Origin: Maribacter aquivivus | GTDB taxonomy: Bacteria; Bacteroidota; Bacteroidia; Flavobacteriales; Flavobacteriaceae | Reading direction: 5' to 3' | Assembly (NCBI RefSeq): GCF_900142175.1 | Contig: NZ_FQZX01000004.1 | Coordinates: 106,998-170,997, forward strand | DNA length: 64,000 bases | Part shown: positions 27,987 to 37,176 of the stretch, piece by piece | How the letters are laid out: each line of letters starts with the position of its first letter | Position numbering within the stretch: the first letter of the stretch is position 1 | The notes under the pieces: model-generated | Told to the model about the DNA's origin: nothing | The model's database searches: none | Seen by the model: only the letters and a program-made list of their open reading frames with translations | Program-made: the position numbers and the translations under genes

Positions 27987-28589
27987 TTAGCTTTTTATTA
28001 ATTCTACTTCAGCATTTGGTTGAAAAAGAAACATCCTTCCTGAGGATAATTCTACACACTCATAACGCTTAGTTCGTTTATTTCCTTTTTTAAATAATTT
28101 GCCATTATAGATGCGAAACACACACCCTATTGGTAATTCGTAAACGTAAGTTTTATCTGATTGTTGTTCATCGAATTGTTTTAAGGCAATTGATAATTGT
28201 GCATCTGTACTACTGCTCGCCTTCGGATTCTTAAAATGCCTAGCCAATAAAGGTAAAAGCTGTGAAGGAAATATCTCTGGACGTATAAATGGTAACATTA
28301 AGTATTGAAACGTTTTTTTCCATTCTACACCATGCGGCTTAATAGTACGCCCATATTTTTCAAATGCTATTAAGTGCGCAATTTCATGAATTAACGTAAT
28401 TAAGAACCTATACTTATTTAAAGATGCATTAACCGTAATCTGATGATTACCATCTTTTCGCATTCGATAATCACCATGCCTAGTAACACGTTCATTCACG
28501 ATTTTTAAATGCACCTGACTATCTTTAATTAGTGCATAACATGGACCAACCGCTAATTCAGGAAGATATTTAGCTAACGTTTCTTGCAT
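27987..28589 (-). CDS. SprT-like zinc metallopeptidase domain protein
   Basis: A 200-aa cytosolic protein with the zinc motif HEIAH inside TLIHEIAHLIAF, then a downstream KPHGVEWKKTFQYL that supplies the third ligand. This is the layout of SprT-like proteins, related to the DNA-protein crosslink protease SPRTN. The C-terminal 60 residues form a small beta domain (GCVFRIYNGKLFKKGNKR, YECVELSSGRMFLF), typical of the Bacteroidota version. Peptidase activity is likely, but the substrate is unknown. It lies 2 bases after the SDR gene in the operon. Confidence 0.85.
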   Translation of the reverse strand: MQETLAKYLPELAVGPCYALIKDSQVHLKIVNERVTRHGDYRMRKDGNHQITVNASLNKYRFLITLIHEIAHLIAFEKYGRTIKPHGVEWKKTFQYLMLPFIRPEIFPSQLLPLLARHFKNPKASSSTDAQLSIALKQFDEQQSDKTYVYELPIGCVFRIYNGKLFKKGNKRTKRYECVELSSGRMFLFQPNAEVELIKS

Positions 28590-28591
28590 TC

Positions 28592-29272
28592 TTAAGGTGT
28601 ACTACTACTTACTTGTAAAATTTTACCATTATACATTTTTTGCCCCTTTAAAGCAAAGTCCATTATATATTCTGCCATCTCTTTGGCACTAACAGGAGCC
28701 TCATAACCCGGAAACGCTTCTTCTAACATTTCTGTTTGAACCGCACCTAAAGCAAGTGCATTAAATGCCGGACCTGTTTCTTTAAACTCCTCCGCTAATA
28801 ATTCTGTGAGCGTAAGTACTGCTCCTTTACTGGAACTATATGCAGAAAGACCCGGAAATTTAGCACTACCTTGAATACCGCCCATTGAGCTAATGGTAAG
28901 CACATGAGCATTTTTATCCATAAATGGAATAATGAGTCTGGTCATAGCCGCAACCCCAAAAACATTCACTTCATAAACCGCCATAAACTCTTCTTCTGTT
29001 AACTCTAAAAAAGGTTTATTTATCAACTTGCCGGCATTATTTATAAGCGCTATAACATTACCTTTTTTATCTTTTAAATAATTAGATAAGTCATCTCTAT
29101 CTTCTACCGAGGATACATCAAAAGAAAATGCTTCAATATTTTTATGGTTAAGACTTTTAATAGGCTTTTCATTTCTAGATAACGCCAAGACCTTATAGCC
29201 GGCATCGGCTAATAACTTGCTTAACTCAAAGCCAATTCCTCTACTGGTACCTGTTACAATTACGTATTCCAT
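28592..29272 (-). CDS. Short-chain dehydrogenase/reductase
   Basis: A Rossmann-fold oxidoreductase of 226 aa. The cofactor motif is TGTSRGIGFEL. Next come NNAG (about residues 78-81), the catalytic Ser in ISSMGG, and YxxxK in SAYSSSKGA. Note that the Tyr is followed by SSSK, which keeps the Y-x3-K spacing. The arginine after the glycine motif (LSRN) suggests NADP(H). The substrate is unknown. The start overlaps the stop of the M28 peptidase gene (TAATG), so translation is coupled. Confidence 0.87.
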   Translation of the reverse strand: MEYVIVTGTSRGIGFELSKLLADAGYKVLALSRNEKPIKSLNHKNIEAFSFDVSSVEDRDDLSNYLKDKKGNVIALINNAGKLINKPFLELTEEEFMAVYEVNVFGVAAMTRLIIPFMDKNAHVLTISSMGGIQGSAKFPGLSAYSSSKGAVLTLTELLAEEFKETGPAFNALALGAVQTEMLEEAFPGYEAPVSAKEMAEYIMDFALKGQKMYNGKILQVSSSTP

Positions 29273-30321
29273 TAATTATACTTTACTTCTTTTACCGGTG
29301 AATTAATAATACCTTTTAACATAGGTACTGATTCATTTACTATTGTTGCCATAAATTCATAATCCATCAACGATGCTTCATCACCTACTTTATGGTATTC
29401 ACCAAAATTTGTAAAATCGAAAGAGCTATATGTCTGAGACGGCACATTAAACTCATCATGAAAAGGAGCATTATCTGATCGTCTGAACAAATTAAACTCT
29501 TTTGCTTTAGGTAAAAAACCTACTAAATTTTTATGCGCATAGCCATTACTAACTTCTGCCAAATTCGATAGTTCATACCCTGTTAAATAAAGACTATGGT
29601 CTTTATCGACCATTGGCACTCCTACCATTTCAAAGTTCAACATTGCGTACAAATCAATATTTTCAGTCTTTAATTTTTTCGCTAAATGCTTTGACCCAAC
29701 CAATCCTTTTTCTTCTGCCGTAAATAGAGCAAAAATTATACTCCGTTTGTTGTTTTTATGTTTACCAAAGTATTTGGCAAATTCTAGAACAGTTGTGGTA
29801 CCTGAAGCATTATCATTGGCTCCATTCGCAATTTTATCGTTACTATCCCCACTAATCAAACCTATATGATCATAATGTGCTCCTATGAGAACAAACTCAT
29901 TTTTTAATTTGTCATCAGTCCCTGGTAAAAAACCTACTACGTTATAAGCTACCCCATCACTATAATTTTCTAAAGTATCTCTGTATGATAAAAAATAAGG
30001 CGCTATATCATTGTTCTCAAACACATTCTGAATATAATCAGCTGCCATTGCTATACCTTCGCCACCTGTATCTCGCCCCTGTAATTTATCTGAGGTCAAA
30101 AACGTCATTATTTTTTCGACATCTTCCGGCAAAGTATTTCCCTTCAATTTTGAAGCTGTTACACCTACTTTATCTTCGGTCTCTACAACTGTAGTTTCAG
30201 GTAAAACCGACCCCTTTACTCCTTTCGGGTTTGTAGGGTTCAAAACTGTAGATTGGTCAACTTTCGCGCCACCACAACTAAGAATCAAAGTACTTAGAAG
30301 TACAATACTTATATATTTCAT
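29272..30321 (-). CDS. M28-family metallopeptidase, lipoprotein
   Basis: A lipoprotein signal (ISIVLLSTLILSCGG, lipidated Cys at about residue 16) is followed by an M28 di-zinc aminopeptidase domain. Zinc ligands are visible in GAHYDHIG, ANGANDNASG, FTAEEKGLVGS and LNFEMVG. A final His is expected in the GEYHKVGD segment. It should trim peptides in the periplasm or at the outer membrane. It is the first gene of the minus-strand operon that continues with SDR, SprT-like, guanylyltransferase and DUF389 genes. Confidence 0.9.
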   Translation of the reverse strand: MKYISIVLLSTLILSCGGAKVDQSTVLNPTNPKGVKGSVLPETTVVETEDKVGVTASKLKGNTLPEDVEKIMTFLTSDKLQGRDTGGEGIAMAADYIQNVFENNDIAPYFLSYRDTLENYSDGVAYNVVGFLPGTDDKLKNEFVLIGAHYDHIGLISGDSNDKIANGANDNASGTTTVLEFAKYFGKHKNNKRSIIFALFTAEEKGLVGSKHLAKKLKTENIDLYAMLNFEMVGVPMVDKDHSLYLTGYELSNLAEVSNGYAHKNLVGFLPKAKEFNLFRRSDNAPFHDEFNVPSQTYSSFDFTNFGEYHKVGDEASLMDYEFMATIVNESVPMLKGIINSPVKEVKYN

Positions 30322-30350
30322 AACAACATCAAATTTAGAATATAAAGATA

Positions 30351-30380
30351 AAAAAAAGCATCCCGATGAAAGGATGCTTT
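30351..30380 (-). terminator. Intrinsic terminator after pdhC
   Basis: AAAGCATCC pairs with GGATGCTTT, and a T run of about seven follows on the minus strand. It separates pdhC from the M28 operon. Confidence 0.88.
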
Positions 30381-30406
30381 AACAATTCTATTTTAGAATC
30401 AATTTT

Positions 30407-32050
30407 CTATGCTAACATAGTAACAGGATTCTCTACAAAATATCTTAATGTCTGAAGGAACTGAGCTCCTACAGCACCATCAACAGTTCTATGATCACAA
30501 GCAAGTGTTAACTTCATTGTATTACCTACAACTATTTCTCCGTTTTTAACAACTGGTTTTTCAACAATTGCACCAACTGAAAGTATAGCTGAGTTTGGTT
30601 GATTGATAATACTTGTAAATTCAAGTATACCGAACATTCCTAAATTTGATACGGTAAAAGTACTGCCTTCCATCTCTGAAGGGGCAATTTTCTTGTTACG
30701 TGCCTTACCTGCTAAATCTTTAACAGTGCTACCTATTTGTGTTAATCCTAATAAATCTGCATGTTTTACAACCGGTACAACTAAACCTTCATCAACAGCT
30801 ACAGCAACACCCATATGAATATGCTTATGATATTTTGTAGCCTCTGCGCTCCATGAAGTATTTACTTGCGGATGCTTTCTAAGTGCCATTGCACAAGCCT
30901 TTAAAACCATATCATTAAATGACACTTTGGTATCTGGCAAACTATTGATCTGAGCACGAGACGCTTTAGCATTATCCATATCAACTTCAATAGTTAAATA
31001 GAAATGTGGCGCGTTAAATTTAGAATTACCTAATGCTTTAGCAATTGCCTTACGCATATTAGAATTCTTAACTTCTTCTGTACCCTCTTCACCAGATGGC
31101 AATGCCATAGAAACTGGTTGAGCTGCAATTGCGTTATCTACCTTTGTACTTGGGGCTGCAACCGGCGCAGCCGTTTTACTTGGCGTATAATTCTCTATAT
31201 CTTTCTTAGTAATTCTACCGTTATCACCAGAACCCGAAACATTTGCTAAATCTACACCTTTATCTGCAGCAATTTTCTTAGCTAAAGGAGATGCAAAAAT
31301 TCTTGCTCCATCGGCAACTGGCTTAGAAACTTCTGTATTACCAGATGAATCTGAAGATTTCGGTGCTTCTTTTTTGGTTTCTGTTGCAGTACTTTTTTTA
31401 CCACTACCAGACCCGCTATTTAAAACAGCATCTACATCTGTACCTTCTGGTCCAATAACCGCCAATACAGCATCTACAGGAGAAGATTCTCCTTCTTGTA
31501 TACCAACATATAATAACTTACCATTATAGAAAGACTCGAATTCCATAGTAGCCTTATCGGTTTCGATTTCCGCTAATATGTCACCTTCCTCAACATCATC
31601 ACCAACTTTCTTTAACCATGTAGCTACAGTACCTTCTTCCATGGTATCACTTAAACGAGGCATTTTTATGATTTCAACTCCCTCAGGAATTTCACCACCG
31701 CCTTGCGCTTCTTCTCCTTCCGAAGCATCTTCAGCAACAGGACTTTCCTCAGACGACTCCTCTGTTGAAGCTGCTGTACTACCTCCACTTATTAAAGCAG
31801 AAATATCCTCACCTTCATCACCAATAATAGCCAAAAGACTATCTACTGGTGCAGCATCACCTTCCTGAATACCTATATACAATAAAGTTCCTTCATTAAA
31901 TGATTCGAACTCCATTGTCGCCTTATCTGTTTCGATTTCGGCTAATATATCTCCTTCTTCAATTTTATCTCCAACGCTTTTCAACCATTTAGCTACGGTA
32001 CCCTCTTCCATGGTATCGCTTAAACGGGGCATATTTACTACTATAGCCAT
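30407..32050 (-). CDS. pdhC: Pyruvate dehydrogenase E2, dihydrolipoamide acetyltransferase
   Basis: The core of the PDH complex, 547 aa. Two lipoyl domains (about 1-78 and 128-205) each carry the lipoylated lysine in ETDKATMEFES. Acidic or Ser-rich linkers follow each. An E3-binding domain comes next (about 252-290, ASPLAKKIAADKGVDL). The catalytic acyltransferase domain has the active-site His in CDHRTVDGA near the C-terminus. It starts 4 bases after the pdhA stop, so the two form an operon. E1 beta is at 9707-10684. No E3 (lipoamide dehydrogenase) gene is in the window. Confidence 0.95.
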   Translation of the reverse strand: MAIVVNMPRLSDTMEEGTVAKWLKSVGDKIEEGDILAEIETDKATMEFESFNEGTLLYIGIQEGDAAPVDSLLAIIGDEGEDISALISGGSTAASTEESSEESPVAEDASEGEEAQGGGEIPEGVEIIKMPRLSDTMEEGTVATWLKKVGDDVEEGDILAEIETDKATMEFESFYNGKLLYVGIQEGESSPVDAVLAVIGPEGTDVDAVLNSGSGSGKKSTATETKKEAPKSSDSSGNTEVSKPVADGARIFASPLAKKIAADKGVDLANVSGSGDNGRITKKDIENYTPSKTAAPVAAPSTKVDNAIAAQPVSMALPSGEEGTEEVKNSNMRKAIAKALGNSKFNAPHFYLTIEVDMDNAKASRAQINSLPDTKVSFNDMVLKACAMALRKHPQVNTSWSAEATKYHKHIHMGVAVAVDEGLVVPVVKHADLLGLTQIGSTVKDLAGKARNKKIAPSEMEGSTFTVSNLGMFGILEFTSIINQPNSAILSVGAIVEKPVVKNGEIVVGNTMKLTLACDHRTVDGAVGAQFLQTLRYFVENPVTMLA

Positions 32051-32054
32051 CTAA

Positions 32055-33053
32055 TTAAAATTTATGTTCAACAAATGGAAAATCCTCTTGTTCGTAAACC
32101 ATATCATACAATTGGTTTATTGGTGGATAATCTGATTCTTCTGCGAACTTTTCACATTCCTTAACCATGACCTTAACATTCTTGTCAATATCTTTGATTT
32201 CAGCGTCAGTTGCGTAATTGTTTTCTTTGATAATATCCAACACCTGGGTAATTGGATCTATTTTCTTATACTCTTCAACTTCATCTTTAGTTCTATAATG
32301 CTGAGCATCTGACATTGAATGACCTCTATATCTATAGGTCTTCATTTCAAGAAAAGTTGGTCCACCGCCACTACGTGCTCTTTCTATTGCCTTACTCATT
32401 TCTTGAGCAACCGTTACAGGATTCATACCATCAACAGGTCCACATGGCATTTCATAACCTAAACCTAACTTCCAGATTTCTGTAGAAAAAGATGTTCTCG
32501 CTACAGAAGTTCCCATTGCATAGCCATTATTTTCACAAATAAAGACAACAGGTAACTGCCATAACATAGCCAAGTTGAAAGTTTCATGCAGAGATCCTTG
32601 CCTTACAGCTCCATCACCCATATAACATAAGGTAACATTATCTCTACCAGCATACTTATCGCCAAAAGCCATACCTGCACCTAGTGGAATTTGACCACCA
32701 ACGATACCATGACCGCCATGAAAACGATGTTCTTTTGAAAATATGTGCATTGAACCACCCATACCTTTAGAGGTACCGGTTACTTTACCGAATAATTCAG
32801 CCATAACCATTTTAGGATCAACACCCATGCCAATTGGCTGAACGTGATTTCTATAAGCAGTTATCATACGGTCTTTAGAAAGATCCATTGCATGAAGTGC
32901 ACCAGCCAAAACGGCTTCTTGCCCATTATACAAATGTAAAAACCCTCTTACTTTTTGCTGAATGTAAACAGCAGCTAATTTATCCTCAAATTTTCTCCAA
33001 AATAGCATGTCTGCATACCACTTTAAATACGTTTCCTTGGTGATTTTTTTCAT
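32055..33053 (-). CDS. pdhA: Pyruvate dehydrogenase E1 component, alpha subunit
   Basis: The thiamine-diphosphate-binding subunit (332 aa) of E1. The ThDP motif is GDGAVRQGSLHETFN ending in CENNGYAMGT. The phosphorylation-loop-like segment RYRGHSMSDAQHYR and the N-terminal HLYNGQEAVLAG are typical. I start at the ATG at 33053; a TTG precedes it. It heads the pdhA-pdhC operon, and its partner pdhB is about 20 kb away. A TATTTTTG element lies about 70 bases upstream. Confidence 0.95.
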   Translation of the reverse strand: MKKITKETYLKWYADMLFWRKFEDKLAAVYIQQKVRGFLHLYNGQEAVLAGALHAMDLSKDRMITAYRNHVQPIGMGVDPKMVMAELFGKVTGTSKGMGGSMHIFSKEHRFHGGHGIVGGQIPLGAGMAFGDKYAGRDNVTLCYMGDGAVRQGSLHETFNLAMLWQLPVVFICENNGYAMGTSVARTSFSTEIWKLGLGYEMPCGPVDGMNPVTVAQEMSKAIERARSGGGPTFLEMKTYRYRGHSMSDAQHYRTKDEVEEYKKIDPITQVLDIIKENNYATDAEIKDIDKNVKVMVKECEKFAEESDYPPINQLYDMVYEQEDFPFVEHKF

Positions 33054-33123
33054 CAATTTTAACTAAAGGTTTAAAATTCTTTATAGATAATCGAGATAGA
33101 ATAACCTAGATATCTCAAAAGAG

Positions 33124-33131
33124 CAAAAATA
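33124..33131 (-). promoter_or_regulatory. Putative -7 element of pdhA-pdhC
   Basis: On the minus strand it reads TATTTTTG, identical to the element upstream of pdhB. No clear -33 box was found. Confidence 0.45.
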
Positions 33132-33241
33132 CACATATAAATGAATCGATAAAAATAATAAAAGCAAATCCATTCAGAAATTACATGCTTAACAAATAAA
33201 GCATATAACGTGTTTATTTACAATACTTTTTGCAGATTTTC

Positions 33242-33730
33242 TTAATTAAGAAAACTACTATTAAAGCCAAGTGGCAATAAATCTGCCAGAGAATTGCATT
33301 CAATAACACTACCCGTTTCACCCATTAATAGAATTCTTATAGGTTCTTGCTGTCTAAATTCATATTCAGAAATTGCCTGTCTACAGTTACCGCAAGGTGC
33401 AGCTGGCTCACTAACTTCATGATTTAAGGATGCTGCCGTTATTGCAATCGCTTTTATTTTAATACCAGGATATTTTGCACCCGCATAAAAAACAGCAACC
33501 CGTTCTGCACATAACCCAGAAGGATATGATGCATTTTCTTGATTATTACCTTCTATAATTTCACCGTTTTCCAATAAAACGGAAGCCCCAACATTAAAAC
33601 TAGAATAGGGAGCATAAGCTCTTTGCCTAGCTTTCACAGCTACTGACATTAGATTTTGATCATCATTTTTAAGTTCGTTTACCGAATCATACACCGTAAT
33701 GTCAAAGCTTATTTTCTTTTGGCTGACCAT
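33242..33730 (-). CDS. cdd: Cytidine deaminase
   Basis: Deaminates cytidine and deoxycytidine in pyrimidine salvage. The zinc site is formed by CAERVAVF (with the catalytic Glu) and PCGNCRQAI. APYSSFNVGASVL is the usual substrate loop. The length of 162 aa is normal for the tetrameric form. It sits between porV and pdhA on the same strand, a gene neighbourhood I associate with other Flavobacteriaceae. It works alongside the nucleoside transporter at 13338. Confidence 0.95.
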   Translation of the reverse strand: MVSQKKISFDITVYDSVNELKNDDQNLMSVAVKARQRAYAPYSSFNVGASVLLENGEIIEGNNQENASYPSGLCAERVAVFYAGAKYPGIKIKAIAITAASLNHEVSEPAAPCGNCRQAISEYEFRQQEPIRILLMGETGSVIECNSLADLLPLGFNSSFLN

Positions 33731-33804
33731 AATTTTGTTTTGTTTTTCAATCTACAAATATAAACCTGATGCCAATAGTAATTGAAGATAAAAAATAAGG
33801 ACAT

Positions 33805-33833
33805 AAAAAAACCTGCTTTATGCAGGTTTTTTT
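33805..33833. terminator. Intrinsic terminator after porV
   Basis: A 12-bp stem (AAAAAAACCTGC pairing with GCAGGTTTTTTT) has a TTTAT loop. It can serve the minus-strand porV transcript. Confidence 0.87.
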
Positions 33834-33856
33834 ATTTATATAAATCTATAATTCAA

Positions 33857-35005
33857 TTAATCGTTATAAAATTCTTCACCTAGGTTAAACGTAAGAGAAA
33901 AACGTAACGTATTCTCTAGTGGATTTCTTACCTGAGATGTAGAAAACAAGTAAGATAGATCAACTTGCGCCGCTTTGAACTTAAAACCGGCACCTAACGT
34001 AAAGAACTTTCTAGATCCTTTCTCTTCACTTTCATTGAAATAACCTGTTCTTAGCATAAAGGCATCTTGATACACATATTCAGCACCTAAAGCCCAGGTA
34101 AATTCTTTTAACTCTTCACTAAAACCATCTGGTGCATCAGAGAATGAATTAAAAATACCGCTAAAGCCACTTTCGTTCTGGTATATATCATTATCTGCTG
34201 CATCAACATCTCCATCATTATCATAATCTTGAGGTGTTGGAACTAATAATTTTGTAAACTCAGTTGTTATACCTATAACATTATCTTGATCCAAAATAAA
34301 ATCAAAACCACCACCAAAGCTTAACTTACTTGGCAAAAAGTTTTCTTGACCTCCGGCATCATACTGAATTTTCCCTCCAATGTTAGAAAGATTGAAACCA
34401 GCTCTCCATCGACCATCAAAGTTATTATAAGCAATCTCGTTAGATCTATAATAACCAGCTACATCTACTGCAAAAGAACTTGCGGCTTGAGAATCTTCTG
34501 TACCGTTTTGTGGTAATTTCAAGTTCGACCTAATATATCTACCACCAACTGCCATTGAGAAAGTCGGACTCAACTTTAAAGAATACGAACCATCTAACGC
34601 TAATTCATTTGGCTTAGCAATTGTACCGGGATCATTTGCAAACTGTCTTAGTTCTATCTCACCCAATGTAAAATATCTTAAACTTACCGCAAAAGCACTT
34701 TGGTCGTCTAGTTTATTATAATAACTAGCATTCAACAAAGAAATATCAGTAATAATACTTTCTAAATAGGGAGTATAACTAACTCCTATACCCATTTTAC
34801 GTTCTGCAAAAGCAAATTTAGCAGGATTCCATTGTTGAGAAAAAGCATCTGTTGAAGTTGCAACACCCATATCACCCATACCTGCAGACCTTGCATCTGC
34901 GGCAATAGTTAGAAATGGCACTGCCGTTGTAATTACACGTTGGTTGTCTTGCGCAAAGACATTACCGACAATCAATACAAAGAAAATTATTAAAATTTTT
35001 CTCAT
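33857..35005 (-). CDS. porV: Type IX secretion outer-membrane protein PorV
   Basis: A 14-stranded outer-membrane barrel (382 aa) that binds T9SS cargo and delivers it from the SprA translocon to the PorU attachment machinery. A signal peptide (ILIIFFVLIVGNVFAQ) is followed by TTAVPFLTIAADARSAGMGD and VATSTDAFSQQWNPAKFAF, the PorV/LptO signature. The C-terminus is aromatic and barrel-like (LRFSLTFNLGEEFYND). The neighbouring gldJ-murF pair and cdd-pdh genes match the locus in Flavobacterium johnsoniae as I recall it. porU, normally beside porV, is missing here. Confidence 0.92.
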   Translation of the reverse strand: MRKILIIFFVLIVGNVFAQDNQRVITTAVPFLTIAADARSAGMGDMGVATSTDAFSQQWNPAKFAFAERKMGIGVSYTPYLESIITDISLLNASYYNKLDDQSAFAVSLRYFTLGEIELRQFANDPGTIAKPNELALDGSYSLKLSPTFSMAVGGRYIRSNLKLPQNGTEDSQAASSFAVDVAGYYRSNEIAYNNFDGRWRAGFNLSNIGGKIQYDAGGQENFLPSKLSFGGGFDFILDQDNVIGITTEFTKLLVPTPQDYDNDGDVDAADNDIYQNESGFSGIFNSFSDAPDGFSEELKEFTWALGAEYVYQDAFMLRTGYFNESEEKGSRKFFTLGAGFKFKAAQVDLSYLFSTSQVRNPLENTLRFSLTFNLGEEFYND

Positions 35006-35445
35006 CTTAGAATAGTTCTTTAAATTTTTAAAGGTGAAATATAGTGAATACCCTATTCCACACTCTAATATTTTACATGTAAACGCACATTTTCCCGTTA
35101 TCTTGCATGAATATTAAGTTTTTTAGCAGAATTTATTTTTTCAATATAACACTAGTCATATAACATCATAGTTAAGTTCATTTTTTAGCTACCATATATT
35201 CTTTCAAAAAGAAATATTTAAAACCATACTAATTAGTTGTTTTAAGCGTTTACCTATTAAAGCGAGCCTAAATTTATTGACAGTTCGTCATGAGATTTTT
35301 AAAATTATTTTCAATTGTAAAATAATCTCATAAAAACACCGTTCTATTGAGCGAAAGTGACAAACAAATTAAAAGAAATTATAGTATCATATTCTGTAGC
35401 TACCAAACTACTATAGCATATGTAAATTGAACTCAAGTCCTAATT
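35006..35445. other. 440-bp AT-rich intergenic region between divergent porV and gldJ
   Basis: No open reading frame or RNA gene is evident on either strand. It should hold the porV and gldJ promoters. A short AT-only hairpin (ATTATTTT pairing with AAAATAAT near 35308-35330) is the only structure I can see. In F. johnsoniae the porU gene occupies this position, and no remnant of it is recognisable here. Confidence 0.6.
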
Positions 35446-37113
35446 ATGAAGAAACATTTAATAAAAGTTGTACTCTCATGCACTGTATTAGTAGGAGGTT
35501 TTACAGTAAGTAGCTGTTCTAAATCCTCATCTGGAAAAAATACGTCTAGAGCTACAGGTTGGAAGATAAATGCCAAGGAAGGCGGATTTCAATACAATAC
35601 TGACTTTAAAGAGCAAGAAACTGCTCCTGGATTAGTATTTGTTGAAGGTGGTACATTTACGAAAGGTAAAGTACAAGATGATGTAATGCATGATTGGAAC
35701 AACACTCCTACTTCACAACATGTACAGTCTTTTTACATGGATGAGACCGAGGTAACTAACGTAATGTACTTAGAATACCTAGATTATCTAAAAAGTGTTT
35801 ATCCACCAGAAAATCCTAAATACACTAATATATATGTAGGTGCATTGCCAGATACTTTGGTATGGAGAAATAGATTAGGCTTCAACGAAACAATGACAAA
35901 TAATTACCTGAGACACCCAGCATATGCAGAATACCCTGTGGTAGGTGTAAACTGGATTCAGGCAACGCAATTTGCAGAATGGAGAACCGACCGTGTAAAT
36001 GAAGTAATGCTAGAAAGAGAAGGTTACTTATCTGAAGATGCAAAATACCAAGCAGCTACAGGTGAAGTTCAAGGCACCTTTAGTACTGAAGCTTACTTAA
36101 ACAGACCAGAATCTGTTTACAACGGACAAATTGATTCTTTGCAAGGAAAGCAGAAAAAAGATAGTACATCTACTTTCGCAAAAAGAAGTAGCGGTGTTAT
36201 TATGCCAGAATATAGACTACCTACTGAAACTGAATGGGAATATGCTGCTCAGGCTCAAGTTGGACAGAGAGAATACAATAACTACAGAGGTAGAAAAAAG
36301 TATCCTTGGGAAGGAGATTACACTCGTAACGGACAACGTGTAGGTAGAGGTGATCAATTAGCTAACTTCAAACAAGGTAAAGGTGATTATGGCGGAATTG
36401 CAGGATGGTCTGATGATGGTGCCGATATTACCGCACAAGTAATGTCTTATAAGCCTAACGATTTAGGTCTTTATGATATGGCTGGTAATGTTGCCGAATG
36501 GACAGCTGATGTTTACCGACCAATAGTTGATGACGAAGTAAGTGATTTTAACTACTACAGAGGTAACATTTACATGAAAAGCGCTATAGGTGAAGATGGT
36601 AAAGTAAAAATATTAAGAGATTCTATTGTTTATGACACTTTACCGAACGGAAAGGTAGTTGCAGTAAACTTACCAGGTGAAATTAAAATGGTACCTGTTG
36701 ATGAGGAAGAAACATATTTAAGAACAAACTTCTCTTCTAGTGATAACAGAGGCTATAGAGATGGTGATTCTGGTTCTTCAAGATTTTACGACAGATTTAA
36801 TGACGGTGAAGAAGAAGATCCAAACAAGAAAATGTACAACTCTCCTAAGCATTCTGTTGAAAGAGATTCATTAGGAAACCTTGTTAAAGGCTATGATGCA
36901 TCAAACAACAGAACTACATTAATTAATGATGAAGTTAGAGTATACAAAGGTGGTTCTTGGAGAGATAGAGCATACTGGTTAGATCCTGCACAAAGAAGAT
37001 ATTTGCCACAATATATGGCTACTGATAATATTGGTTTCAGATGTGCAATGTCTAGAGTTGGTTCTAAATCAAAAACAAAAAACAAAACAGTTAGAGGAAA
37101 AAAAGCTAAATAA
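35446..37113 (+). CDS. gldJ: Gliding motility lipoprotein GldJ
   Basis: An outer-membrane-associated lipoprotein (555 aa) needed for gliding and for T9SS stability. A lipoprotein signal ends in TVSSCSKS (Cys24). The region after about residue 60 is an FGE/sulfatase-modifying-like fold: LVFVEGGTFTKG, SFYMDETEVTNVMYLEYLDYL, PVVGVNWIQATQFAEW, YRLPTETEWEYAA, DMAGNVAEWTADVY, VYKGGSWRDRAYWLDPAQRR and GFRCAMSR. GldK shares this fold, but the GWKINAKEGGFQYNTDFK start and the murF neighbour indicate GldJ. It has a very basic C-terminal tail. Confidence 0.92.
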   Translation: MKKHLIKVVLSCTVLVGGFTVSSCSKSSSGKNTSRATGWKINAKEGGFQYNTDFKEQETAPGLVFVEGGTFTKGKVQDDVMHDWNNTPTSQHVQSFYMDETEVTNVMYLEYLDYLKSVYPPENPKYTNIYVGALPDTLVWRNRLGFNETMTNNYLRHPAYAEYPVVGVNWIQATQFAEWRTDRVNEVMLEREGYLSEDAKYQAATGEVQGTFSTEAYLNRPESVYNGQIDSLQGKQKKDSTSTFAKRSSGVIMPEYRLPTETEWEYAAQAQVGQREYNNYRGRKKYPWEGDYTRNGQRVGRGDQLANFKQGKGDYGGIAGWSDDGADITAQVMSYKPNDLGLYDMAGNVAEWTADVYRPIVDDEVSDFNYYRGNIYMKSAIGEDGKVKILRDSIVYDTLPNGKVVAVNLPGEIKMVPVDEEETYLRTNFSSSDNRGYRDGDSGSSRFYDRFNDGEEEDPNKKMYNSPKHSVERDSLGNLVKGYDASNNRTTLINDEVRVYKGGSWRDRAYWLDPAQRRYLPQYMATDNIGFRCAMSRVGSKSKTKNKTVRGKKAK

Positions 37114-37133
37114 TTTTTCTTTTTACGAACTAA

Positions 37134-37165
37134 AAAAAGCTCCTTTCTTAAGGGGCTTTTTTTTA
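37134..37165 (+). terminator. Intrinsic terminator after gldJ, abutting murF promoter
   Basis: AAAAAGCTCCTT pairs with AAGGGGCTTTTT (one G-T wobble) around a TCTT loop, then T. It ends only 12 bases before the murF ATG. Confidence 0.87.
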
Positions 37166-37171
37166 TCTTCG
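37164..37171 (+). promoter_or_regulatory. Putative -7 element of murF, fused to the gldJ terminator
   Basis: TATCTTCG, the same octamer as upstream of etfB, begins at the end of the terminator T run. The ATG is 6 bases past it, so a transcript starting the usual 5-8 bases downstream would be leaderless. Short motif, modest support. Confidence 0.35.
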
Positions 37172-37176
37172 ATTTT

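Noticed and set aside
35446..37113. GldK or a generic sulfatase-modifying enzyme
   Set aside because: GldK shares the fold, but the N-terminal GWKINAKEGGFQYNT segment, the murF neighbour and the absence of gldLMN point to GldJ.
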